Assembly (NCBI RefSeq): GCF_900115435.1
Contig: NZ_FOWK01000001.1
Coordinates: forward strand, 1 to 64,000
DNA: 64,000 bases
Direction: 5' to 3'
Source of the DNA: Prevotella sp. tf2-5
GTDB taxonomy: Bacteria > Bacteroidota > Bacteroidia > Bacteroidales > Bacteroidaceae
A program made the translations under genes and the position numbers. The notes under the pieces are model-generated. The model worked only from the letters and a program-made list of their open reading frames with translations. It did no database searches and was not told where the DNA came from. Of the stretch, positions 24,987-33,376 are shown piece by piece (positions within the stretch are counted from its first letter, which is position 1; every line of letters begins with the position of its first letter).

Positions 24987-25121
24987 AGCACAAAGATATA
25001 AAAAAATGTCTGTACTGCAATAGTACAGATAAAAAATATTAGTCTATCAGACAAGATTTAAAGACTGACCGACAAAATCTAAAGTTTTTTTAGCGATATT
25101 TAAACCTCATCTCGCTCTAAT
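24987..25121. repeat. 135-bp direct repeat R2, upstream side of the RyR/CHAT operon
   Basis: Second copy of the repeat at 16195-16329, same length and orientation. The internal palindrome is slightly decayed here (tgtctgtact and agtacagata around gcaat). The distance between copies is about 8.8 kb. Confidence 0.88.
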
Positions 25122-25208
25122 AGGGTTCTAGAATAATAAATAAAGTGGAACAACTCATATAATATATAAGGTGACGTCCCCAATATGCCAAGATAAGAAT
25201 TATTTTCT

Positions 25209-25236
25209 AATTTCTAATTTCTAATTTCTAATTTCT
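25209..25236. repeat. Heptamer tandem repeat upstream of the truncated mtnN copy
   Basis: Four perfect aatttct units, ending 3 bases before the -7 box at 25240. They sit in the -33 region, as the aattcct tract does in front of the intact mtnN. Confidence 0.85.
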
Positions 25237-25239
25237 TTG

Positions 25240-25247
25240 TACCTTTG
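25240..25247 (+). promoter_or_regulatory. -7 box of the mtnN-remnant / sensor kinase operon
   Basis: TACCTTTG followed by CACC lies 23 bases before the ATG of the shortened mtnN. Because the kinase gene begins 8 bases after that gene stops, this promoter very likely drives the kinase genes. Confidence 0.65.
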
Positions 25248-25270
25248 CACCATAAATAATAAAAAGTGAT

Positions 25271-25549
25271 ATGAAAATTGGTATTATTGTAGCAATGGAC
25301 AAGGAGCTGCGTCAACTGCAACAGCTTTTCTGTCAAGACAACGTAAGAGTGGGGAAATGTGGTATCGGCAAGGTTAATGCCGCCCTTGCCCAGACTTGTT
25401 ATTTCAACCAAGTACCGTTTATCTCCTTCCGTGTCATCAGCGACATCCCCTTGCGTGACACCGATGCCTCCCAGTATCATGACTTCTGGAACACCATTGC
25501 TGACAACTCCTTCCATATCACCAAGACATTTGTTGAATCCCTTTATTAG
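25271..25549 (+). pseudogene. Internally deleted MTA/SAH nucleosidase copy
   Basis: The 92-residue frame equals the intact nucleosidase at 11742-12386 at both ends but lacks 122 internal residues. It jumps from KVNAAL directly to AQTCYFNQVPF. The 366-bp deletion keeps the frame and has a 3-base overlap (TTG) at the junction. The lost part contains the nucleoside-binding region and the MESCA glutamate; the N-terminal Glu12 and the late Asp remain. It cannot be a working nucleosidase. The DNA outside the deletion is still nearly identical to the intact copy, so the duplication is recent or kept by gene conversion. Translation may still matter for the kinase gene that starts 8 bases downstream. 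Confidence 0.88.
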
Positions 25550-25556
25550 CACACCT

Positions 25557-28319
25557 ATGCTAAAAAAAAGAGAACTCCTGTTCGTCATATTCCTGACTCT
25601 TCTACCAACCGTCACTCTGGCTCGTGTATATGACGAAGAACACCCCTTGATCTATGAAGATGCGTGGGACCTGTGGCCATACTCGTTTGTCAATGACACT
25701 GGTGAACCCACAGGTTTCAATATCGACCTGCTCAAACTCATCTTCAACGAGCTGGATATTCCATATAGAATCAAGCTGAAGCCGACCCAGGACGCACTCA
25801 ACGACCTGAAGACCGGACATGCCGACCTGATGTGCGGCATGGACGCACACTTCCATAATGAGTATGCACAATATGGCAGTAGCGTCATCCAGATATTCAC
25901 CCATAGCATCGTCCATCGCAAGGACGAGCCAGTGCTCATCAAGAGCGTCGACGACCTCGCCACACAGCGCGTCATCGTGCATGACGGCAGTTTCAGCCAC
26001 CATCTCATGCAGGAGTGGGGATGGGGAAAGAATGCCATACCCTATAACGACATGCAGGATGCTGTGCAGTATGTCCATAACCATAAAGGCAGTCAGATTG
26101 CATGGAACACACTGTCGCTGAAATGGCTGCTCCATAAGTTCGGCTACAACGACCTGGAGCTGACACCCGTCAACATTCCACACGGAGAATACAAGTTCAT
26201 GTCTAACGACACGCGTCTGCTGGAGCAGATGGACAGTGTCTATACCAAGTTGAACTCCACAGGCAGGCTGCAACCCATCCAGAACAAGTGGTTCTATCCG
26301 GAGCACAAAGATACGGGTATCCCCTCCTGGGTATGGTATGTCGTCGCCGCACTGCTGACAGTCATTATATTCTTCCTTATCTATTATGTCTTTTCCCGTC
26401 TCTATGAGCGCAAGATGACGAAAAACATCCGACGCTCCAACAACCGCCTGTTACTCATCCTGAATACGGGTAAGGTACATATCTGGCTGTATGACATCAC
26501 TACCAAGATGCTTACGAGCATCAACAGTGACGGCAAGAAGACCTCCATCCCACTGTCCCCTGACTTCATTAATTTCTATATACTTCCAGAGGACTTTGAA
26601 CGGCTCAGCATTCTGATCGGTGAGATTGCCAATCGTAAGAAAGAGAGAGAGACCATGGAGTTCCATGCCGTCAAGAAGGACGACAAGACATCACATATCT
26701 TCTCCGTCAACTTCTCGGTGATGAAGCGTGACAAGAATGGCAACCCTACAGTCCTCATCGGTGCCACTACCAATATTACGAAGGCGCACCTGCGCCAACA
26801 ACAGCAGAAGAGTACGATGCTGCGCTACAAGCATATCTTCAACTCTGCCTTGGTTGACACGGTGTCGTACGACGAACACGGCATCATTGATGACATGAAC
26901 AATAAGGCTGTTGAGAGTATCGGTGTTGATATCCAACAGATCATCGATAGCCATTTCTCTATTCAGAATGTTATCGGAGAGCCAGACCTCTCCCTTGACA
27001 ATCTGGAATATACCTACCTGACGCAGATCTACAAATCGCCAGACGATGAGCGCGCTCTCAATCGCGTCCTGCGGCGCGATGAACTGTATTATGAGCTGCA
27101 GCTGGTACCTGTCCGTGACGATGACGGTCGCCTGTTGGGAATCTACGGCACAGGACGTGATGTCACGGAGTTAGCCAAGTCCTACTCCAGTCTTCAGAAG
27201 AAGGTCACCAAGTTGCAGGAGGCAACCGACGAGCTACAGGATTATATCCATAACATCGACTACGTACTGAAGAACGGTGGGGTGCGTATTGTGGACTATT
27301 CGCCCGACACCCATACGCTGACGGTTTACAATAAGATTGAGGCCATTCAGTACCAGCTGACACAGACGCGGCTCCTGTCACTGACTGCCGAGGAATCGAA
27401 GAGCACCGTCCAGCGCATCATGAACACCATGGACAGCCTCACTCACCAGCCCGTGAAAGCCATCATCAAGTCCACCATCCGCCTCAAGGGGAACAAACCG
27501 CTATGTCTGTCTTTCTCCTTCGTGCCGGTTACCAACGACAGTGGATATGTCACCAACTATTTCGGTATGTTCCGTGACATCAGTGATATCAAGGCTACCG
27601 AGGAGCTGCTGGCACTGGAGACCAGAAAAGCACAAGAGGTGGAAGAGGTGAAAAACGCCTTCCTGCATAATATGTGCTACGAGATCCGCACTCCCCTCAA
27701 CTCAGTGGTTGGCTTTGCCAAACTCATTGAGCAAAGCAACAACAGTGACGACGTGCAGTTCTTTGTCGAGGAAATCAAGAAGAACTCACGCAGTCTGCTG
27801 AACCTCATTAACAACATCCTCTTCCTGTCACGCCTTGACGCTGACATGATAGAAATCAAGCCCAAGCCCATCGACTTCCCCGTCTTCTTCGATGAACGCT
27901 GTCAGACAGCGTGGAAAAATAGCCAGCAGCCTGCCATTGGGTATATCGTCGAGAAGCCTTATGAGCATCTCACACTCGATATTGACCTGACTAATATGGG
28001 CATTATCATCGACCAGATCATCTCCAACGCTGTGCGGCATACCACCTCTGGTTACGTACGGGCACGCTTCGACTATAACGGTGAGGACCTCACCATTGCC
28101 ATCGAGGACACAGGCTGCGGTATCTCCGAAGACCAGACAAGAAAGATTTTCGAGCGTTTTGTCACCACCGACAGCAACAGCAGTGGACTGGGACTGGTCA
28201 TCTGCCAGGAGATTGTCAGGCTGATGGGAGGCAAGATACGCTTGAAGTCCGAGGTCGGTAAAGGCACTATCGTATGGGTCATCATCCCCTGCAGTACTGA
28301 CGATGTCATCAAAGTATAA
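25557..28319 (+). CDS. Hybrid-type sensor with SBP-like periplasmic domain; histidine kinase core lacking the phospho-His
   Basis: The ATG at 25557 gives a signal peptide/anchor (MLKKRELLFVIFLTLLPTVT). Residues about 30-245 form a substrate-binding-protein-type (SBP_bac_3) sensor (YSFVNDTGEPTGFNIDLLKL, GRLQPIQNKWFYPE). A membrane span lies at about 257-280, and PAS-like regions at about 300-690. In the HisKA dimerisation helix, the usual FLANMSHEIRTPLN reads FLHNMCYEIRTPLN, so position 708 is Tyr instead of the phosphoacceptor His. The ATPase domain is complete (DTGCGISEDQTRKIFERF, SGLGLVICQEIVRLMGG). It is 920 residues, without a receiver domain. The next gene is a paralogue with a normal His, 40 bases downstream. 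It may work in a heterodimer or act only as a sensor or phosphatase. Confidence 0.88.
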   Translation: MLKKRELLFVIFLTLLPTVTLARVYDEEHPLIYEDAWDLWPYSFVNDTGEPTGFNIDLLKLIFNELDIPYRIKLKPTQDALNDLKTGHADLMCGMDAHFHNEYAQYGSSVIQIFTHSIVHRKDEPVLIKSVDDLATQRVIVHDGSFSHHLMQEWGWGKNAIPYNDMQDAVQYVHNHKGSQIAWNTLSLKWLLHKFGYNDLELTPVNIPHGEYKFMSNDTRLLEQMDSVYTKLNSTGRLQPIQNKWFYPEHKDTGIPSWVWYVVAALLTVIIFFLIYYVFSRLYERKMTKNIRRSNNRLLLILNTGKVHIWLYDITTKMLTSINSDGKKTSIPLSPDFINFYILPEDFERLSILIGEIANRKKERETMEFHAVKKDDKTSHIFSVNFSVMKRDKNGNPTVLIGATTNITKAHLRQQQQKSTMLRYKHIFNSALVDTVSYDEHGIIDDMNNKAVESIGVDIQQIIDSHFSIQNVIGEPDLSLDNLEYTYLTQIYKSPDDERALNRVLRRDELYYELQLVPVRDDDGRLLGIYGTGRDVTELAKSYSSLQKKVTKLQEATDELQDYIHNIDYVLKNGGVRIVDYSPDTHTLTVYNKIEAIQYQLTQTRLLSLTAEESKSTVQRIMNTMDSLTHQPVKAIIKSTIRLKGNKPLCLSFSFVPVTNDSGYVTNYFGMFRDISDIKATEELLALETRKAQEVEEVKNAFLHNMCYEIRTPLNSVVGFAKLIEQSNNSDDVQFFVEEIKKNSRSLLNLINNILFLSRLDADMIEIKPKPIDFPVFFDERCQTAWKNSQQPAIGYIVEKPYEHLTLDIDLTNMGIIIDQIISNAVRHTTSGYVRARFDYNGEDLTIAIEDTGCGISEDQTRKIFERFVTTDSNSSGLGLVICQEIVRLMGGKIRLKSEVGKGTIVWVIIPCSTDDVIKV

Positions 28320-28359
28320 GAGTGAAGTCCGATCATTGAATAACGAAAAATAAAGACGC

Positions 28360-31158
28360 ATGATACGAGATACGTTCCAATATATGAAAAGGTCCCTGAT
28401 ATTACTCCTCTGCCTTTTCTCCTTATGGTCCTCCCTCTCCGCCGATAATCACTTCGGATATACCAAGGAGAAGCCATTGGTTATTGTATGCGACTGGGAC
28501 TTCCGTCCCTTCGAGTTCATTAACGCCGAGGGACAGCCTGCCGGATATAACGTCGACGTACTTAACCTGATTCTCGACCAACTCGACATTCCCCATCAGT
28601 TTGTCATGCAGGAATGGCATATCGCTACTAAAATGTTCCAGAGACGGGAAGCAGACCTCATACACGCTCTGTACGCCTTCTATAAAGATGCCCCCTATGT
28701 GTCAACCCACAAGTACATCAACTACTACAACCTGAAATTGGCACGCCGCATAGATACCAACCCACTGGACCAGCTTAATAAGCTCCAGCCGAAAGACACG
28801 CTGCTCCTAAAGGAAGACGACTATGCGGCAATGGTCCTTGCACAAAGAGACACATATCCGTTTACTATTGAATACCACTCACCGAAGGATGCCCTGACGA
28901 GCATCACCCAGGGCAAGTACAAATATTTTATCTGGGGTGAGATACCCCTGAGTCATAAGATCCAAGAGCTTGGACTCGACAATATCGTCCTCGACGATAT
29001 AGACATCCCGTCAGGCGAGCTGCGAATCATCGGTTACAACAAAGACCTGATCAGCATCATTGACGACCAGTACACGCGTCTGGAACAGGCTGGCGAGCTG
29101 CAAGAGGTCTATGACCGCTGGTTCCACCCGGAGCGCATCCATGACGACACCTCACCTGTAGCACTCTATATCCTCGCAGGACTGTTCCTGGCAACCGTCG
29201 CCGTGCTGTCGCTCATAAAGATTGTCCGCCAGAGGGTCAGCCAGTCAGTACAGGAGAGCTCTGACCTGGGACAGATAATGAACCAGGTTCTTAACATGGG
29301 TGACTACTTCGTGGTGGAGTGGGACTTCAAAAACAATATGCTACGCAACAAATACGGGGATATTATCCCACAGGGCGGAATGTCACCAGAGGAGTTCCTC
29401 AAGCGCATGCCCGAAGAGGAAGGCAGACAGTTTCACGAACTCAACGAACAGCTTGCATCTGGTATCATCAACCACTTCGACATGACCCTCAGACTTAATC
29501 AGGGCTCCAGTGAGTCACCATGCTGGAGGACCTTCTACGGCAATGCCATCGCCGAAAGGGAAAACAGCATCAACAGTCAGTCGCCAGGGAAGCTGCTCTA
29601 TATTGTCTATACCACGAAGGACATCACTGACGAGCTTAACGAGAACCAACGCATTAAGACCATTACCAACAAGTACAAGAAGATGTTCGACACCAACCTT
29701 GTCGCGATGTCATTCTACGATGCCAACGGCAAACTCCTTGACATCAACCAGAAGATGCGCGAGTTCTGCGAGATAAACGACAAGAACGAGCAGTATTACC
29801 GTACCACCTCGCTCTTTGACTTCCCAAGCCTCAAAGGTATCTATCTGCCTGGCACTCGCGAGATCTTACATACCTGTCAGCATATCCACGAGCCGCAAAT
29901 GGGAATAGACAAATATTCTGAGTCCCGCATCCGTCCCGTGATAAATGACAATGATGAGTTGGTCTTCTATATCGTCACCAACCGTGACATCACCGCCGAG
30001 CGTAACATCTATCTAGGACAGCGAGAGCATGACCGCCAGCTGCACGCCATCAACAAGGCTGCCAAACACTATGAGGAACAGCTCTGCTACTTATTGAAGG
30101 AGAGTAAGATGTATATCTGGCACTATCTCCCGGAGAAGGATATCGTCAACATGTCACGTACTACCGGACAGACAGAATTCACGGAGACTATAGAGGAATA
30201 TCTGGAGACCATCAGTCCACAAGCCCGCGAGAAAGGTATGGAAGAGATACGCAGTGCCATACAACAGGGCAAGCCATACAATACGATCCTGCCCTTCGAG
30301 CATACACTCTTCGATAGCGAGCCCACATGGTATTCCATCTCCGGCATCCCCATCTTCAATAAAGACGGGCAACTCACCGAGTATTTCGGACTCTCGCGTA
30401 ATATCACAGAGCTCATGGAAGCACAGGAGAAGCTACGCATTGAGACGGCACGTGCTGAGAACTCCGGACGACTCAAGGCTGCCTTCCTCGCCAACATGAC
30501 ACATGAGATACGAACACCTCTCAACGCCATCGTCGGATTCTCTGACGTGCTGTCCATGGTTGACGATGCCAACGAAAAGCAGGAGTTCATACGCATCATC
30601 CGTAATAACTGTGACATGCTCCTCCGGCTCATCAGCGATATCCTTGAGGTATCCGACATCGACTCACGTCCTCTTGCCATCGAACCCACTGACGTGGACT
30701 TCGCACAGTTCTTCAATGACATCTGCCAGACCATCGAGCAACGTATGCAGAAGCCTGAAGTCCAGTTCATCAAAGACAATCCCTATCAGGTCTTCAACAC
30801 ACGCCTTGACAAAGGACGCATACAACAGATCATCACCAATTTCGTGACTAATGCTATCAAATACACTAAGGAGGGACACATCAAGGTGGGATACCGCTAT
30901 TGCGAGGGAGACGACCAGCAGCCCGGACTCTACATCTACTGCGAAGACACGGGTACAGGTATCCCGAAGGAGAAACAGGCTTCCATCTTCGAGCGTTTTG
31001 TCAAACTGGATGAGTTTGTGCAAGGAACTGGTCTGGGACTGGCTATCAGCAAGAGTATTGTAGAGCGTTGCGGCGGCACCATCGGTGTCACCAGCGAAGG
31101 ATTAGGTCATGGCTCCACCTTCTGGTGTCAGATTCCCTGTGAACAGAATAAAGATTAA
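28360..31158 (+). CDS. Sensor histidine kinase with SBP-like periplasmic domain
   Basis: This 932-residue paralogue of the preceding gene starts with a signal peptide (alternative start at 28384, MKRSLILLLCLFSLWSSLSA). It has an SBP_bac_3-like sensor (about 35-260; CDWDFRPFEFINAEGQPAGY, ELQEVYDRWFHPE) and a membrane span at about 266-288. PAS regions follow at about 300-690, then HisKA with an intact phosphoacceptor (FLANMTHEIRTPLNAIVGF, His715). The HATPase has DTGTGIPKEKQASIFERF and GTGLGLAISKSIV. No response regulator is encoded nearby, so the partner is elsewhere. It is presumably cotranscribed with 25557-28319, and the two sensors may bind related small molecules. The terminator at 31218-31263 ends the unit. 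Confidence 0.9.
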   Translation: MIRDTFQYMKRSLILLLCLFSLWSSLSADNHFGYTKEKPLVIVCDWDFRPFEFINAEGQPAGYNVDVLNLILDQLDIPHQFVMQEWHIATKMFQRREADLIHALYAFYKDAPYVSTHKYINYYNLKLARRIDTNPLDQLNKLQPKDTLLLKEDDYAAMVLAQRDTYPFTIEYHSPKDALTSITQGKYKYFIWGEIPLSHKIQELGLDNIVLDDIDIPSGELRIIGYNKDLISIIDDQYTRLEQAGELQEVYDRWFHPERIHDDTSPVALYILAGLFLATVAVLSLIKIVRQRVSQSVQESSDLGQIMNQVLNMGDYFVVEWDFKNNMLRNKYGDIIPQGGMSPEEFLKRMPEEEGRQFHELNEQLASGIINHFDMTLRLNQGSSESPCWRTFYGNAIAERENSINSQSPGKLLYIVYTTKDITDELNENQRIKTITNKYKKMFDTNLVAMSFYDANGKLLDINQKMREFCEINDKNEQYYRTTSLFDFPSLKGIYLPGTREILHTCQHIHEPQMGIDKYSESRIRPVINDNDELVFYIVTNRDITAERNIYLGQREHDRQLHAINKAAKHYEEQLCYLLKESKMYIWHYLPEKDIVNMSRTTGQTEFTETIEEYLETISPQAREKGMEEIRSAIQQGKPYNTILPFEHTLFDSEPTWYSISGIPIFNKDGQLTEYFGLSRNITELMEAQEKLRIETARAENSGRLKAAFLANMTHEIRTPLNAIVGFSDVLSMVDDANEKQEFIRIIRNNCDMLLRLISDILEVSDIDSRPLAIEPTDVDFAQFFNDICQTIEQRMQKPEVQFIKDNPYQVFNTRLDKGRIQQIITNFVTNAIKYTKEGHIKVGYRYCEGDDQQPGLYIYCEDTGTGIPKEKQASIFERFVKLDEFVQGTGLGLAISKSIVERCGGTIGVTSEGLGHGSTFWCQIPCEQNKD

Positions 31159-31168
31159 TTAAAAACTA

Positions 31169-31263
31169 CTCCCCTTCTCCCGTTTTCTCTTGGAATGCCG
31201 ATGTACAGGGCATTTCGGTACGGGAGTAGTTGGCATAACTACTCCCGTACTACTCCCTTTTTT
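31169..31263. repeat. 95-bp terminal inverted repeat, left end
   Basis: This stretch, read forward, matches the reverse complement of 33326-33420 along its full 95 bases, with scattered substitutions only. Shared blocks in order are ctccccttctcccgttt, agggc with tttc, tacgggagtagtt with aactactcccgtact, and cccttttttt-type ends. It starts 11 bases after the kinase stop codon. Confidence 0.88.
31218..31263 (+). terminator. Terminator after the sensor kinase pair
   Basis: gtacgggagtagtt and aactactcccgtac form a perfect 14-bp stem with a 4-base loop. A run of T follows (31258-31263). It lies in the inner part of the left inverted repeat. Confidence 0.8.
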
Positions 31264-31328
31264 GCAGGCTCATCTCCTTTTTGTGAAAAAAGAGAGGTGG
31301 GGAGGCTAGTGGATTCGAGAAAAAGTTG

Positions 31329-31336
31329 TAACTTTG
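31329..31336 (+). promoter_or_regulatory. -7 box of the DUF6078 gene
   Basis: TAACTTTG followed by TAGTCG, with the ATG at 31401. The leader would be about 58 bases long. Confidence 0.65.
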
Positions 31337-31400
31337 TAGTCGATATATCAACTATGATATTATCAACATTAATTACAAACCATTAATTTCATAACTATTA

Positions 31401-31859
31401 ATGACAACAAAGGATCTAACTATCAGAGCCGATTATCGGAATGTACCTAAAGGGTATCAACTATGTTTTATGGAAACATGTCCTATGAAGGACGAGTGTC
31501 TGAGGTATCTTGCTGGCAAGGAAATGCCAGAGGATCGGGACTGGGGACCTGCTGTCTATCCGAATATAAAGATGACAGAGAGGGGTTGCCGACTATTTGC
31601 CACTGGTCAGCCCGTCAAGATGGCATGGGGTTTCGGCAAACTATTCGAGGAGGTGAGGAGCAAACATGAAAGGGGATTACGTACTGCTATGCGACAATAT
31701 CTCAACGGCACCAGCAATTACTATCGTTATAACAATGGCGAACGGATGCTGAATGAGGAGCAACAGAAGTGGATTATCCAACTCTTCCAACGCACTGGCT
31801 ATACGGAAAACCTGGTCTTCGAACATTATGCCTATGTATATGATTTCTTCACTTTCTGA
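31401..31859 (+). CDS. DUF6078-type small protein, probably metal-binding
   Basis: The 152-residue product resembles the DUF6078 proteins of Bacteroidota, judging from VPKGYQLCFMETCPMKDECL near the N-terminus and FQRTGYTENLVFEHYAYVYDFF at the C-terminus. Three Cys in CFMETCPMKDEC (residues 20-31) and a later Cys (KMTERGCRLF) could bind zinc or a cluster. There is no signal peptide. The gene has its own promoter and shares the inverted-repeat-bounded segment with only the VapE-like gene. The pair occurs side by side here between two core genes, so it looks like the cargo or the replication set of a small element. Confidence 0.65.
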   Translation: MTTKDLTIRADYRNVPKGYQLCFMETCPMKDECLRYLAGKEMPEDRDWGPAVYPNIKMTERGCRLFATGQPVKMAWGFGKLFEEVRSKHERGLRTAMRQYLNGTSNYYRYNNGERMLNEEQQKWIIQLFQRTGYTENLVFEHYAYVYDFFTF

Positions 31860-32120
31860 CGAAGAAGGAAGGACGTTTATAATTTTTATACTCCATTAAT
31901 ATTATTCCCAAGGGTTTTCCGAATATCTGGGAATCCCATTCCGGAGGCTTCGTAGAGGTACTCCTGATATCTCGTACGGGGTATCCCGATAATGGGAATC
32001 TTAAATCCCTAGTATCTGGAAGGGGTGTGCCTCCTAAAAGGTATTGCAAAAGGGATTATTTTTTTGTATCTTTGCCATTGCTTTTGAGAACACATTATTA
32101 ACTAAATTTATTAACAAACT
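31860..32120. other. 261-bp spacer with several small inverted repeats
   Basis: No coding frame. Between 31900 and 32040 there are several interleaved palindromes: attccca with tgggaat around 31910-31945, gggtatccc around 31978-31988, and two copies of gggaatc (31930 and 31995 areas). Such a density of short dyads next to a replication-type ATPase could be an origin or a regulatory RNA. The VapE-like gene's promoter is at its right end. Confidence 0.4.
32067..32074 (+). promoter_or_regulatory. -7 box of the VapE-like gene
   Basis: TATCTTTG followed by CCATTG, 46 bases before the ATG at 32121, with a T-rich tract just upstream. Confidence 0.65.
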
Positions 32121-33326
32121 ATGTTTAAAAATTCCAATTCACAAAGCGAGACCCTTACGGCTTCGCAGGAGGGAACTCTAGGCACAGAGTTATTCCTCCA
32201 AGACAATTACCTCTTCCGTCGCAACGTATTGAGCGGAAAGGTAGAGTTCGCAACCCTTCCTGCAGAGGAACTTGTTTACAGGACACTCACCCAACAGGCG
32301 CTGAACAGCATCATCATCCGTGCCAAGCGAGAGGGAGTCTGTGAGAAAGGGAGTCCGAAAACGGAAATCTTGGAACTGATTCATTCCGAGGAGGTTCCAA
32401 CGTTCAATCCTGTCCAGGACTTCCTGGAACACCTGGCAAAGTGGGACGGACAGAACCATGTAGCGAAGTTGTTCGGCAGACTACCTGGTATCACGACCGA
32501 GCAGCATGGGTTCCTTGCCGTATGGATCCGCTCGATGGTCGCTCACTGGTTGCAAATGGACACCATTCATGGTAACGAGTGCGTACCTATTTTAATAGGT
32601 GCACAGGGATGTGGCAAGACAACCTTCGTCACCCGACTGCTCCCACCCCACCTGCGAGAGTATTTCCTCGACCATCTGAACCTCTCGAACAAGTTCGACA
32701 AGGAGATGGCACTGACCAACAACCTGCTGGTGAACCTCGACGAGTTGGAGGCCATACGTCCCAGTCAGCATGCCCATCTGAAACAGACCCTGTCGAAGTC
32801 GAAGGTCAACGGTCGTCCTATCTTCGGCTGCTCGCAAGAAGACCGTCCAAGGTTTGCCTCCTTCGTCGCCACCACCAACAATCCCCATCCGCTGACGGAT
32901 GCCACTGGTTCACGCCGATACATCTGTCTGGCGGTACCCCAAGGACAACTCATCGACAACGAGGATGAGATTGACTATGAGCAGTTGTATGCACAGGTGC
33001 TTTATGAGATTAGGGAATTGAAGGTACCCTATTGGTTCAACAATGCGGAAGTGGCCCGTATCCAAGAGTTGAACCTCAACTACATGGAGCAGAAAGACAT
33101 TGCCGAGATGATCAAGGTATGTTTCAGGAAACCCAAGGAGGGAGAACGTATCAAGACTATCAATAGCACAGAGATGTTGAAAGTCATCCAGCAGGAATAC
33201 CCCTTCGTCAAGATTGACAGAAGCAGCAGGATTCAACTTGGATTCGCCATGAGGGACTTAGGCTATGAGCATGTGGAGCATAGTCATGTCGCCTATTACA
33301 AAGCGATACCACAAAAAAGTGCATAA
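32121..33326 (+). CDS. VapE/VirE-family ATPase (SF3 helicase-like) with DUF3874-like C-terminus
   Basis: The 401-residue product has a VapE-type ATPase core. The Walker A loop is LIGAQGCGKTTF (Lys166), followed by NNLLVNLDELEAI (Walker B-like) and FASFVATTNNPHPL with SRRYICL (sensor and Arg-finger region). The C-terminal 100 residues (EMIKVCFRKPKEGERIKTIN, VKIDRSSRIQLGFAMRDLGY) match the DUF3874 type and are probably a winged helix. Proteins of this family serve as replication or primase-helicase proteins of phage satellites, pathogenicity islands and integrative elements. The N-terminal primase often found in VirE-type proteins is absent. The stop codon lies at the first bases of the right inverted repeat. 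Confidence 0.85.
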   Translation: MFKNSNSQSETLTASQEGTLGTELFLQDNYLFRRNVLSGKVEFATLPAEELVYRTLTQQALNSIIIRAKREGVCEKGSPKTEILELIHSEEVPTFNPVQDFLEHLAKWDGQNHVAKLFGRLPGITTEQHGFLAVWIRSMVAHWLQMDTIHGNECVPILIGAQGCGKTTFVTRLLPPHLREYFLDHLNLSNKFDKEMALTNNLLVNLDELEAIRPSQHAHLKQTLSKSKVNGRPIFGCSQEDRPRFASFVATTNNPHPLTDATGSRRYICLAVPQGQLIDNEDEIDYEQLYAQVLYEIRELKVPYWFNNAEVARIQELNLNYMEQKDIAEMIKVCFRKPKEGERIKTINSTEMLKVIQQEYPFVKIDRSSRIQLGFAMRDLGYEHVEHSHVAYYKAIPQKSA

Positions 33327-33376
33327 AAAAGGGACTAGTACGGGAGTAGTTGCGACAACTACTCCCGTACTGAAAC
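33326..33376 (-). terminator. Terminator of typA
   Basis: On the bottom strand tacgggagtagtt and aactactcccgta form a 13-bp stem. A run of six T follows at 33331-33326. It is the same hairpin as at 31218-31263, but facing the other way, so both point into the two-gene unit. Confidence 0.75.

Larger units (their letters stand above)
24828..25270. other. 443-bp AT-rich intergenic region with operon promoter, repeat R2 and heptamer tract
   Basis: No gene is seen. From left to right it holds a weak leftward promoter (TAATTTTA at 24900-24907, with a TTTG about 19 bases upstream on the bottom strand), the 135-bp repeat R2 (24987-25121), four aatttct heptamers (25209-25236) and a rightward promoter (TACCTTTG at 25240-25247). 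Confidence 0.7.

Noticed and set aside
16195..25121. CRISPR-like interpretation of the repeats
   Set aside because: Only two copies about 8.8 kb apart, 135 bp long, without spacers or cas genes.
25602..26306. Open frame of 234 codons on the bottom strand
   Set aside because: Antisense to the SBP-like domain of the first sensor kinase; no recognisable domain.
30123..30779. Met/Ser-rich open frame of 218 codons on the bottom strand
   Set aside because: Composition is typical of an antisense shadow of the HisKA region of the second kinase.
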